From: Streptomyces tropicalis | GTDB lineage: Bacteria; Actinomycetota; Actinomycetes; Streptomycetales; Streptomycetaceae | DNA: 64,000 nt | NCBI RefSeq assembly: GCF_029269835.1 | Contig: NZ_JARJBB010000009.1 | Coordinates: forward strand, 226,073 to 290,072 | Direction of reading: 5' to 3' | In this document: positions 24,533 to 31,925 of the stretch, in pieces | How positions within the stretch are numbered: the stretch's first letter is position 1 | How the letters are laid out: the number at the start of each line of letters is the position of its first letter | The notes under the pieces: generated by a model | What the model was told of the DNA's origin: nothing | Seen by the model: only the letters and a program-made list of their open reading frames with translations | The model's database searches: none | Made by a program: the position numbers and the translations under genes

Positions 24533-25051
24533 TCAGTCGAGCCACACGAGCATGGCGTCATCCGCCGCCTCGGCAGCCTCGAAGAACTGCGTCAGACCGT
24601 CGTACCAGTGACGCCCCCACTCAAGCGCTCCAGGCCTATCCCATCCGAGGGGATACGCCCCAGCCAGGGGATACACATCGGCCTTGATCAGGTCGGCCGG
24701 ATTCACGCCGCTAACGAGCTGGTCATACGAAGTGGCGCGGAGCCCCCGCGCGGCAAGACGCACCCGCTCCGAGCGCAGGTACCTCGGCGGCCCGTACCCC
24801 CAGTCCTCATCCTCGGCAAACGGCTCCTCACCATGGATGACGTCCACCGGGAAGTGGGCACGCGTCAAGAGGAAGCCCAGCATGTCCCAGGTCTTGGACG
24901 TGCTGAAATGACGCGCATCGGTCGGCGCCAGTTCTGACTCCTCCTCGGCGTCCTGGACCTCCTCGGCGAAATCTAGCGCCCAGTCAGGGTCCTGAATCGC
25001 CCGGTCGAGCTCGGCAGCCGTAACGCGCAAGTACTCACCGATCATGCTCAT
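24533..25051 (-). CDS. DUF1877 (YfbM-like) protein
   Basis: The 172-residue protein begins MSMIGEYLRVTAAELDRAI, the typical DUF1877 opening. It continues with HFSTSKTWDMLGFLLTRA, DEDWGYGPPRYL and a C-terminal YDGLTQFFEAAEAADDAMLVWLD. The fold is known from E. coli YfbM but the function is not. Members often act in immunity or toxin neighbourhoods, which is only suggestive. It is distant from the chromosomal DUF1877 at 38978-39439. The start ATG matches the family length. Confidence 0.88.
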   Translation of the reverse strand: MSMIGEYLRVTAAELDRAIQDPDWALDFAEEVQDAEEESELAPTDARHFSTSKTWDMLGFLLTRAHFPVDVIHGEEPFAEDEDWGYGPPRYLRSERVRLAARGLRATSYDQLVSGVNPADLIKADVYPLAGAYPLGWDRPGALEWGRHWYDGLTQFFEAAEAADDAMLVWLD

Positions 25052-25374
25052 GGCCGGAGACTAGACGAGGCCTCTGACAGCGGTGGGCGGGCAGACCGTC
25101 TCAGTTCCCGTCTCATTCAGCCCCGTACGGGGCCGTTCACACCGGATCGTGGGCGACGCCGGTCCCGGAACCCGGTCAGCCATGAACGCAGGTGAACGGC
25201 CCCGTACGAGGCTCACCACCCCACCAACAGACTTGGAAAGCGTGCGCCCCAGAGCAACCTCCTTGGGCCGCCGTGCACCACTGCGCGGAGCAGTGCGCCT
25301 TCCAGAGGGACATGTGCCCGGCAATCCTGCACTGGTCCGCACGACGGTCGAGACCGGGGGTGGGGGTGGGAGAC
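25052..25374. other. Intergenic stretch with no clear gene
   Basis: A partial inverted similarity of CCCCGTACG(A/G)GG motifs is visible (about 25121 and 25200), and Gly-rich coding-like frames lack ribosome sites. A longer reading frame runs through part of it into the gene at 25375 but has no matching upstream start signal. Confidence 0.5.
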
Positions 25375-25551
25375 ATGGCTCGTATGCAGTCCAGGTGTGG
25401 AGCGCTCACGGAGAAGGGCACTCGGTGCCGGCGGCTGGCGATGATCGGTGCGTCGCGATGCAGCCTGCATCGTGGCGAGTGGTCGTCGTACACCATCGAG
25501 AAGCGCAAGGAAGCCGAACGCAAGGCGAAGACACGCAAGCGTCGCCAGTGA
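25375..25551 (+). CDS. Small Cys/Arg-rich protein, 58 aa
   Basis: MARMQSRCGALTEKGTRCRR carries a CGA-TxxGxxCRR pattern followed by CSLHRGEW, a four-Cys/His cluster that probably binds zinc. A strongly basic C-terminus follows (EKRKEAERKAKTRKRRQ). Such short proteins are known only as hypothetical or DUF5763-like. The ATG has GGGAG upstream. Its charge suggests nucleic-acid binding, which is inference. Confidence 0.65.
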   Translation: MARMQSRCGALTEKGTRCRRLAMIGASRCSLHRGEWSSYTIEKRKEAERKAKTRKRRQ

Positions 25552-25647
25552 CCCCAGCCGGTGTGAGGTGACATCCATGGCTGACATCAACGACAGCGGA
25601 CAGCGGCGGCGCGGTGCGGTCTGACACGGCCGCGGTCGCCCCGCGCA
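25552..25647. other. Short spacer between the Cys-rich gene and the tRNA-like sequence
   Basis: No gene or recognisable signal apart from GC-rich sequence. Confidence 0.4.
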
Positions 25648-25717
25648 GCCCGGGTGGACAGGCGGTCAGACCGAACTCCTAAAGCGGGTGTCGCAGGTTC
25701 GAATCCTGCCGGGGGCA
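25648..25717 (+). tRNA. tRNA-Arg-like sequence (anticodon loop CTCCTAA), only the 3' half normal
   Basis: From 25675 the sequence is a regular tRNA 3' half: anticodon loop CTCCTAA (CCT), T arm GCAGG-TTCGAAT-CCTGC and acceptor strand CGGGGGC-A. The 5' half pairs poorly: only four of seven acceptor positions match and the anticodon stem has two mismatches. It is best read as an attachment-site copy of a tRNA-Arg 3' end left by an integration event, or a degenerate element-borne tRNA. A terminator follows. Confidence 0.55.
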
Positions 25718-25723
25718 CAGAGA

Positions 25724-25766
25724 GAAGGGCCAGCTCAGGAGGATTTTCCTCCCAGACTGGCCCTTC
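25724..25766. terminator. Hairpin terminator after the tRNA-Arg-like sequence
   Basis: Outer stem GAAGGGCCAG/CTGGCCCTTC (25724-25733 with 25757-25766) and inner stem GGAGG/CCTCC around ATTTT. This is typical of a tRNA transcript end. Confidence 0.75.
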
Positions 25767-25813
25767 GTCGTTCAAGGCGGCTCGCTCCGCTCACCGCGCG
25801 CGGCCCGGCCCCC

Positions 25814-25891
25814 GGCGGGGGATCAGCCGGCACCGGGATGGAGGGGGCACCGTGCACGGCCGCGGGTCCGTAGGGGCATGCGCGGGGAGTT
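25814..25891. repeat. 78-bp dispersed repeat, copy 2
   Basis: Direct copy of 22335-22412 with scattered substitutions. It follows the tRNA-Arg-like terminator by 48 bp, while copy 1 precedes the long inverted repeat. No open frame is shared convincingly. Confidence 0.7.
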
Positions 25892-26093
25892 GGGTAAGTG
25901 GTGGGCCGAGGTGGCGCACCAGATTTCGGAGCCACCCGGGCGAAAGTCAGACGCGGATGGTCCACGGGCCGCAGGTTGGCCGAGCCCGACTCGACGAATC
26001 AGCAGGTTTCATCGAGGGATGGGAACAAGAACCGTGCGGCCCAAACTTCACCTCCACCGATAAAGTCCGGGCCGCATTTATCATTTCACCAAT
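25892..26093. other. AT-richer non-coding stretch
   Basis: GC content drops toward 26093. No gene with a ribosome site is seen. The two flanking genes read leftward, away from it. Confidence 0.4.
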
Positions 26094-26309
26094 TTACTCG
26101 AGAATGACGACGCGAATAGCCCGGTACTGAAAGCCATCTTGCTCGCCGGATTCCCATTCCAGAGCGACTTTCTGCCCCGCAGCGAGGGAACGGAATCCCG
26201 GCGCCTCCACTACGGAGAAGTGAGTCCAGCATCCTCCAGGTGTCTCTCTGGAATCGAGGACTCCCCAGCCCTCATCGTCGTCCCATTCGCGAACCATCGC
26301 TTCAATCAT
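26094..26309 (-). CDS. Cold-shock-domain-like protein, 71 aa
   Basis: A single small OB-fold domain: VREWDDDEGWGVLDSRETPGGCWTHFSVVEAPGFRSL, with VALEWESGEQDGFQYRAIRVVIL at the end. This aligns to divergent CspA-type domains (the GxWGFI-like RNP1 is present as GWGVLD), but the second RNP motif is weak. Its role may be RNA binding. It lies downstream of the secreted-protein gene on the same strand. Confidence 0.7.
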   Translation of the reverse strand: MIEAMVREWDDDEGWGVLDSRETPGGCWTHFSVVEAPGFRSLAAGQKVALEWESGEQDGFQYRAIRVVILE

Positions 26310-26333
26310 GAGCGAAGCGTAGCCCGTTGCGCG

Positions 26334-26786
26334 TCAGACGAGAGTGACAACGAACGGGAAATCGAGGTCGATGGTCCGGGTTCCTCGCCCGATGGGGAAG
26401 GTTTCGTGCACCTTCAGATCCCATTTGCAGGACGTCATGCGGCTGCCCAACGACGCTGAAGCATGCACGAAGTACCGCGGAGAGACGCCCGGGTGGCTGT
26501 CGTGTGCGACGCTACGACCGTTGCAGTAGAGGTCTGCCCTCTCGGTCATCAGACCGGTGGCCGGCGCGGCCGTGGCCGTGCTGAGTTGCCACCCCCACTG
26601 GAGTTTATCACCACTGTACTTTATCTGCGCGCTGAAATTCCCCCTGGGGTCGTTGCCGTTGTACGACGGTTGCTGAGGAGTGAAGGTGTGCTCCCCTGCG
26701 GCAGAGGACGGGGTGACAGACACTCCCATGGCACATGCCGATATCACGGCCAGAACAGCAGCCCGCTTCGCGAGGCGCGAAAACAT
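26334..26786 (-). CDS. Secreted hypothetical protein, 150 aa
   Basis: The N-terminal MFSRLAKRAAVLAVISACAMGVSVTPSSAAG is a Sec signal peptide with an AxA-type cleavage site. The mature part of about 120 residues is beta-rich and has two cysteines (LYCNG and TSCKWD). It does not match a family I recognise. A GAAAGAGG ribosome site precedes the ATG. The surrounding DNA has lower GC than the chromosome, consistent with acquired cargo. Confidence 0.7.
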   Translation of the reverse strand: MFSRLAKRAAVLAVISACAMGVSVTPSSAAGEHTFTPQQPSYNGNDPRGNFSAQIKYSGDKLQWGWQLSTATAAPATGLMTERADLYCNGRSVAHDSHPGVSPRYFVHASASLGSRMTSCKWDLKVHETFPIGRGTRTIDLDFPFVVTLV

Positions 26787-27238
26787 GGTGAACCTCTTTC
26801 AGGTCGGTGGGTTCACCAGCGAAGCTATGTGATCAGCAATGCGCACCTCAACGGAAATCAGGCAAAGTTCGAGTAAATAGGCAGCAGTAGCCTGGTTAGG
26901 AATTAAACAGAAAAAGGGGCTGAGAAGCTGCGCGAGTCGAGTTGCGCCGTTCAGTTCTCTACATGTGATGCTTCGGCATCGAGTTGCCGGGACGATCCGC
27001 ATCCTGGCCGACGGCGTACTGTGTGGCCGGGCGTAGACGCCAATCCCCGAACATAAGTTGAGGAATTAACGAGCTACGCCGCCTGCCTTCCGGCGAGGTG
27101 GCACGACCGCAGGGCCGTGCCACTCGCGTGCCAGAACCGACGGGGAGTCACGGGGAACGGCGGACAGCAACCCTCCAAGCGGTTGGGCGCGGCCAGCGCT
27201 CCTGTCCAGGTGAGCCGCTGCAACGCCCGTAGATCACC
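26787..27238. other. Non-coding right end of the element
   Basis: A low-GC stretch (26840-26970) gives way to a segment with CGTGCCAGAACCGACGGGGA and CACGGGGAACGGCGG at about 27125-27165, similar to 24298-24350. These probably include integrase arm-binding sites near attR. No gene is seen. Confidence 0.5.
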
Positions 27239-27286
27239 TCAGCTTCCCAAGCTGAGAGCGCGAGTTCGATTCTCGTCACCCGCTCC
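27239..27286 (+). repeat. attR, 48-bp direct repeat
   Basis: Identical to 12240-12287 (tRNA-Gly 3' half). It marks the right end of the integrated element. The base after it is G instead of the A that completes CCA at the left copy. Confidence 0.95.
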
Positions 27287-27292
27287 GTAGCG

Positions 27293-27319
27293 AAGCCCCA
27301 GGTCAATGGCCTGGGGTTT
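27293..27319 (+). terminator. Original chromosomal terminator of tRNA-Gly, displaced by integration
   Basis: Stem AAGCCCCAGG/CCTGGGGTTT with a 7-nt loop, running into TTTG. It lies 7 bp after attR, so before integration it would have ended the tRNA-Gly transcript. Confidence 0.75.
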
Positions 27320-27358
27320 GTGCTTTATCGGAGACTCTTCAGGACCTCCGCGCTCGGC

Positions 27359-27973
27359 TCACCCTCGCACAGTCGTCCGCAGTGCGGCTTCGGTCAGAGT
27401 GGTCGCCGTGTGCACCGCGCTGGCGATGGCGTCGTCGGGGGCGAGGCCGCACAGGTCCGTGAGGGAGAAGAGGGCTTCTGCGCCGACGACCACGGCGAGG
27501 TCCCGCTTGAGCTGGGCGAGGACTTCCGGATCCGTGACCCCGAGTGTGTCCTCCAGGGGGAGGAGCGCGAAGTCGATCAACCCGAAGCGGACCCCGGGCC
27601 TGGCGGTCGCCGTCTCCGGGCGGGTGATGGTGGCCGCGATCATGGCGCGCACCGCTCCCTGCCGGAGGAGTATGCCGCGCAACAGGAACTCGCAGGCGAA
27701 GGCGACCCGTTCGACGGGCTCGGTGGAGTCAGCGACCGGTGCGAGCGCCTCGGCGGGGGGCGGCCAGGCGCCGGCCAGGGCCTCGCTGATCAGCGAGGGA
27801 AGGTCGGGGAAGTAGCGGTATGCGGTGGCCTCGGAGACCAGGGCCGCGCGCGCGATGGCGGGCATGGTCACCTCGCCGCCCGTGCCGATGAGTTCGCGGG
27901 CGGCTTCGACGATCGCTGTACGGGTGCGCTTCTTCTGATTGGTGCGGCCGGTCTCCGCCTGCGTCGTTGCCAC
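27359..27973 (-). CDS. TetR-family repressor
   Basis: A 204-residue regulator with an N-terminal TetR helix-turn-helix (RTRTAIVEAARELIGTGGEVTMPAIARAALVSEATAYRYFPDLPSLISEAL) and an all-helical ligand-binding domain. It is divergent from the cupin-hydrolase-MFS operon. Two palindromes with ACTCT/AGAGT halves lie between them, one over the cupin ribosome site, so it probably represses that operon. The inducer is unknown; an export substrate of the MFS pump is the simplest guess. Confidence 0.88.
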   Translation of the reverse strand: MATTQAETGRTNQKKRTRTAIVEAARELIGTGGEVTMPAIARAALVSEATAYRYFPDLPSLISEALAGAWPPPAEALAPVADSTEPVERVAFACEFLLRGILLRQGAVRAMIAATITRPETATARPGVRFGLIDFALLPLEDTLGVTDPEVLAQLKRDLAVVVGAEALFSLTDLCGLAPDDAIASAVHTATTLTEAALRTTVRG

Positions 27974-28024
27974 CAGTACGTCCCCTTTCCTGTCCGTCCA
28001 TCCGCCGTCACCTTATCACTGGCA

Positions 28025-28104
28025 ACTCTCGTCGTAAGAGTCCACTTGCATGATGATGCCGAACCCTCTAACCTCCTTCGTGAGAGTCAACTCTCACGAA
28101 GGAG
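28025..28104. promoter_or_regulatory. Two palindromic operators between TetR gene and cupin operon
   Basis: Operator A is ACTCT-N7-AGAGT (28025-28041). Operator B is a perfect 15-bp inverted repeat with a 2-bp centre (28073-28087 and 28090-28104) whose core is GTGAGAGT-CA-ACTCTCAC. Operator B ends in GGAG, the ribosome site of the cupin gene. Confidence 0.82.
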
Positions 28105-28110
28105 ATGACG

Positions 28111-28569
28111 ATGACCAAGGTTTCCGTGGTAGGTCCGGACGACGGCGAGACGATCCATCTGGGACCGGCACAGATCCGCATCCTCGAGGACGGCAGCACC
28201 ACCGGGCACCGTCTCGGCATGGCCGAGATCACCCTCGCCCCGCATACCGAAGGGCCCCCGCAGCACCGTCACGCCCAGCACGACGAGGGCTTCTACGTGG
28301 TCTCCGGCACCGTGCACTTCACCGTCGGGGAGACGACACATGTCGCACCGGCCGGCACCCTCGCGATGATCCCGCCCGGGGCCCCGCACACCTTCGCCAA
28401 CCTCGGCGACGAACCGGCGGTGATGCTCAACACCTTCACGCCCGACCTGTACGTGCAGTACTTCCGCGACCTGCGGGACATGATCGCCGGCGGTCGGGAG
28501 CTGACCCCGCAGGCGACCGTTCAGATGATGGGCCGTTACGCCACCGTGCCGGCGACCGACCACGCGTGA
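28111..28569 (+). CDS. Cupin-domain protein
   Basis: A 152-residue single-domain cupin. Motif 1 reads HRHAQHDEGFYVVSGTVHFTVG, with metal-binding His and Glu residues, and motif 2 reads PPGAPHTFANLGDEPAVML. Small cupins of this type act as dioxygenases, isomerases or sensors. The reaction is not predictable here. The ATG at 28111 has GGAG at 6 bp; an ATG two codons upstream directly abuts GGAG and is unlikely. First gene of the TetR-controlled operon. Confidence 0.85.
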   Translation: MTKVSVVGPDDGETIHLGPAQIRILEDGSTTGHRLGMAEITLAPHTEGPPQHRHAQHDEGFYVVSGTVHFTVGETTHVAPAGTLAMIPPGAPHTFANLGDEPAVMLNTFTPDLYVQYFRDLRDMIAGGRELTPQATVQMMGRYATVPATDHA

Positions 28570-28627
28570 CGGCGGCGTCGGCAGTCTTCGCCAACCCCTC
28601 CCTCCGACAATCGACTTGGAGACTTCC

Positions 28628-29446
28628 ATGACCGGCACCGCCCGCACTGTCACCCTCACCCTCGACTCCGGCGACGTCGACCTGAGCTTCACCGACGACG
28701 AGCGGGGCAAGGGTCACCCCTTCCTGCTCCTGCACGGCGGCGGCGGTCCTCAGACCGTCGCCGGGTTCGCCGGGCTCCTCGCCGAGCAATGGCCGGCGCG
28801 GGTCATCACCCCCGTCCACCCCGGCTTCGGCGGGACCGCCCGGCCCGACTGGCTGACCGACGTGCCCACCCTCGCCCAGGTCTACGTACGACTGCTGGAA
28901 GACCTCGGCCTGGAGGACGTCACCGTCGTCGGCAATTCCATAGGCGGCTGGATCGCCGCCGAAACAGCCCTGCTCGGCAGTGACCGGATCAGCAGCGTCG
29001 TCCTCGTCAACGCCGCCGGCATCCATGTCCCAGGCCACCCGGTCGCCGACCCCTTCGCCCTGACACCCGCCGAGCTGTCCGCTCTCTCTTTCCACGACGT
29101 CGAGAAGTTCCGCATCGACCCCAGCACGTTCTCCGACGAACGGCGCGCGGTCGCGGCCGCCGACATGGCCGCGCTGCAGGTCTACTCGGGCCCGCACACC
29201 ATGGCCGATCCCACCCTGCGCGAGCGCCTGGCCAAGGTCACTCTCCCGGTCCTCGTCGCGTGGGGCGAGAGCGACCAGGTCGTCGACACCGTGTACGGAC
29301 GCGCGTACGCCGCCGCCATCCCCGGCGCCCGGTTCGAGCTCCTCCCCCGCACCGGTCACATGCCCCAGATCGAGACTCCGGGGCAACTCCTCCCTCTGGT
29401 CTGGGACTTCGCCGAAGTGCACGCAACCCATCGGCCCACCAACTGA
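28628..29446 (+). CDS. Alpha/beta hydrolase
   Basis: The 272-residue enzyme has the oxyanion segment LLLHGGGGPQTVAG, the nucleophile elbow VVGNSIGGWIAAE (Ser), acid LVAWGESDQVVD (Asp) and base RTGHMPQIE (His). It belongs with small-molecule hydrolases or haloperoxidase-like enzymes. The ATG at 28628 is preceded by TTGGAG. It lies 58 bp after the cupin gene and 14 bp before the transporter gene, so it is part of one operon. Confidence 0.88.
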   Translation: MTGTARTVTLTLDSGDVDLSFTDDERGKGHPFLLLHGGGGPQTVAGFAGLLAEQWPARVITPVHPGFGGTARPDWLTDVPTLAQVYVRLLEDLGLEDVTVVGNSIGGWIAAETALLGSDRISSVVLVNAAGIHVPGHPVADPFALTPAELSALSFHDVEKFRIDPSTFSDERRAVAAADMAALQVYSGPHTMADPTLRERLAKVTLPVLVAWGESDQVVDTVYGRAYAAAIPGARFELLPRTGHMPQIETPGQLLPLVWDFAEVHATHRPTN

Positions 29447-29460
29447 GCGCGGGAGCCCAC

Positions 29461-30879
29461 GTGTCCGATCCCGTACGGGGGCGGCGCGCCCCCGTCCTCG
29501 CCGTCTGCTGCCTGAGCGTGCTGCTGGTCAGTCTCGACGTCACCGTTCTCAACGTCGCACTTCCCTCGATGCAGCGGTCCCTGGACGCGTCCGTCTCCGG
29601 CCTGCAGTGGACGCTCGACGCGTACACCATCGTCCTGGCCTCGCTGCTGACCCTGGCCGGCGCCACCGCCGACCGCGTCGGACGGCGGCGCGTCTTCCAG
29701 TTCGGTCTCGTGCTGTTCACCGGCGGGTCGGCCCTGTGCAGTCTGGCGCCCACGACAGGATGGCTCGTCGTCTTCCGTACGGTGCAGGCGGTGGGCGGCA
29801 GCATGCTCACCCCCGTCGCCATGGCCATCCTCGCCAACACCTTCACCGCACCACGGGAGCGGGCGCGGGCCATCGGCGTCTGGGGCGGGGTGGTCGGCCT
29901 GAGCATGGCGGCCGGGCCGGTCCTCGGCGGGGTACTGGTGGAGTGGGCCGGATGGCGGTCGGTGTTCTGGCTGAACGTGCCGGTCGGGCTGGCCGCGCTG
30001 ACGCTCGCCGCGCTGTTCGTCCCGGAGTCCCGCGCGCACACGGCCCGACGCGCCGACCCCGTGGGCCAGCTGCTGGTGATCGTCCTGCTCGGCGCACTGA
30101 CGTACGCCATCATCGAGGCGCCCGGAGAGGGCTGGACCGCTCCGATCGTGGCCTGCCTGATCACGGCAGCGGGCGCGCTGGCCGCCTTGATCCCGTACGA
30201 GAACCGGCGCGCCGAACCGCTGATCGACCCGCGGCTCTTCCGCAGCGCGCCTTTCAGCGGGGCCACCGCGACAGCGGTCCTCGCCTTCGGCGCGCTCGGT
30301 GGCTTCCTGTTCGCCAACACCCTCTACCTGCAACGGGTGGTGGGACTGAGCGCCCTGGGCACCGGGCTGCACCTGCTGCCGATGGCGATACTGTCCTTGG
30401 TGTGCCCGCCGCTGTCCGGGCGGATCGTGGGCAGCCGCGGCCCGCGGATCCCCCTTGTCCTCGCGGGGGCCGGTATCGGCGCCAGCGGTGTACTGGCTGT
30501 CGCCGTCACCCGCTCCGCCCATCCCTCGGACATCCTGCTGTACGTCATATACGGACTGTTCGGTCTCGGCTTCGGCTTCGTCAACGCACCGATCACCTAC
30601 ACGGCGGTGTCCGGCATGCCGCGCGCCCAGGCCGGCGTCGCCGCCGCAGTCGCCGCGACCAGCCGTCAGGTCGGATCCTCGCTCGGCATCGCGGTGATCG
30701 GCGCCGCGGTCGCATCCGGCGCGCGGCCCACGGCCTGGTGGATCATCGCCGGGTGCGGGGCGGCCATCCTGGTACTGGGCACCGTCACCTCCGGCCGCTG
30801 GGCCGCCGCCACCGCGGAACGTGTCGCCGCCCAGCTCGAACCCAACCCGCCGCGCGCCAAGGCGGACACCCCCGGGTGA
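29461..30879 (+). CDS. MFS drug-efflux transporter, DHA2 (EmrB/QacA) type
   Basis: A 472-residue transporter with about 14 hydrophobic segments. Signature motif A is present as ADRVGRRRVFQFG after helix 2, and motif C as GPVLGGVLVEWAGWRSVFWLNVP. The GTG start at 29461 gives a short polar N-terminus before helix 1 (VLAVCCLSVLLVSLDVTVLNVALP). It is the last gene of the TetR-controlled operon and probably exports a toxic compound processed or sensed by the same unit. Confidence 0.9.
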   Translation: MSDPVRGRRAPVLAVCCLSVLLVSLDVTVLNVALPSMQRSLDASVSGLQWTLDAYTIVLASLLTLAGATADRVGRRRVFQFGLVLFTGGSALCSLAPTTGWLVVFRTVQAVGGSMLTPVAMAILANTFTAPRERARAIGVWGGVVGLSMAAGPVLGGVLVEWAGWRSVFWLNVPVGLAALTLAALFVPESRAHTARRADPVGQLLVIVLLGALTYAIIEAPGEGWTAPIVACLITAAGALAALIPYENRRAEPLIDPRLFRSAPFSGATATAVLAFGALGGFLFANTLYLQRVVGLSALGTGLHLLPMAILSLVCPPLSGRIVGSRGPRIPLVLAGAGIGASGVLAVAVTRSAHPSDILLYVIYGLFGLGFGFVNAPITYTAVSGMPRAQAGVAAAVAATSRQVGSSLGIAVIGAAVASGARPTAWWIIAGCGAAILVLGTVTSGRWAAATAERVAAQLEPNPPRAKADTPG

Positions 30880-31362
30880 CCGTCACCGGTCTCACCGCCC
30901 CTCGCGAGCTGCAAGTGCACGTTCGACACAGTTGCCGCGTGCCGGATTCTCACCGGAACGTTGATTGCCTGGGTCGCTGGTGCCGACATGTGGCCCGCGC
31001 AACCTGCTGCGAGCGAGGAACCGGCCCTACCGGCCGTCATACGAGGGCTCGAACATGCTCTTGCCAAACGTCAACGCGATCCACGGGCCTCCAGCTCTGC
31101 CGACTCCTCGCCCAGCCATCATCGGCCCGGCACCGGACGCGGTCGCCCCGGACCCGGAGGCGACGGAAACAGCGTTGCTGAACGTCCCTGGGAACTGGGC
31201 GCCGAAGTTCTCGACTGGTTCGCCTGGGCCCGATCCCGAGGGTGGCTCGTCCATCACCTCCGGCGTGCCGCTGACATCACGGCCCAGGTCAGCACGCCGC
31301 CGAACCAAAGCAGCGTGTTCGCAGCACGTGCCCGTCCAGAACATGTCGGTTGACAGTGCTCC
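30880..31362. other. Degraded intergenic stretch
   Basis: Frames on both strands are short and show no family motif. Codon use suggests decayed coding sequence, but no ancestor can be named. It borders the PIN-domain remnant. Confidence 0.4.
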
Positions 31363-31745
31363 TCAGGCGATGTCGTGGATGTTGTGCTCGGTCAAGTCGG
31401 ATGCATGCCGGGCGACAGCGCGGTAGTCGGCGTCGTCGTGCAGGACGGCCAGGCCGTGGTGGGCCGCAGTGGCGGCGATGACGCAAGCGCCCCGCGTTCT
31501 TTGGCACCGACACGTCGGGGTGGAGATCGCTGAACATCTCCGTGATCTCGTCGTACTCGCGTCCGTTCCGGGCACCGTGAAGGAATCAGGCACGGCGCTG
31601 ATGCCGCCACTGGCAACACGGAAGGCCCCCGACGGTCCGGACCGCCACGGAGATGGCGGCGCCCGACGAAGACGAACGAGCTCTCCGCAACCGGATGACC
31701 GATGAGCCACATGGCGGCTGATTCCGGCCGGCCCGCACAGGACAC
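31363..31745 (-). pseudogene. Decayed PIN-domain (VapC-type) toxin gene
   Basis: The minus-strand frame ending at 31363 gives ACVIAATAAHHGLAVLHDDADYRAVA, the C-terminal half of VapC-like PIN ribonucleases with the acidic residues of the catalytic site (DDADY). Upstream pieces such as EYDEITEMFSDLHPDVSVP and MWLIGHPVAES lie in other frames, showing at least one or two frameshifts. No antitoxin gene is seen next to it. It is surely non-functional. Confidence 0.65.
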
Positions 31746-31925
31746 GAAGGCCGCCGTCGGACTGGACGCCTGCGCATGGCCGCGACGGCGCCGGCGCTGA
31801 TCTCGTGGACGAAACCACGCAGCCTTCGGCGGTATCGAGGGAGCACACGATGGGCGTGACGGCGTACTAGGCTGGACGACCAGGGGCGGCTCTGCCGCCC
31901 ATCGTCATGTCTGCGGAGGTGTCCT

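Larger units (their letters stand above)
12240..27286. mobile_element. Integrative and conjugative element of the pSAM2/AICE type, about 15 kb
   Basis: The region is bounded by perfect 48-bp repeats of the tRNA-Gly 3' half and carries the whole AICE core in standard order. From the left these are tyrosine integrase, excisionase, RepSA-like initiator, spread proteins, FtsK/SpoIIIE-type translocase (TraSA-like), a conserved accessory protein and a GntR repressor. AICEs excise, replicate by rolling circle and transfer double-stranded DNA between hyphae with the single translocase. The right 6 kb is cargo with repeats and tRNA-like sequences. No Nudix-type Pra activator was seen. The second GntR gene is broken, but the transfer backbone looks intact. 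Confidence 0.95.

Noticed and set aside
30960..31350. Possible transposase fragment
   Set aside because: Short frames give no DDE, HUH or serine-recombinase motif on either strand; left as degraded DNA.
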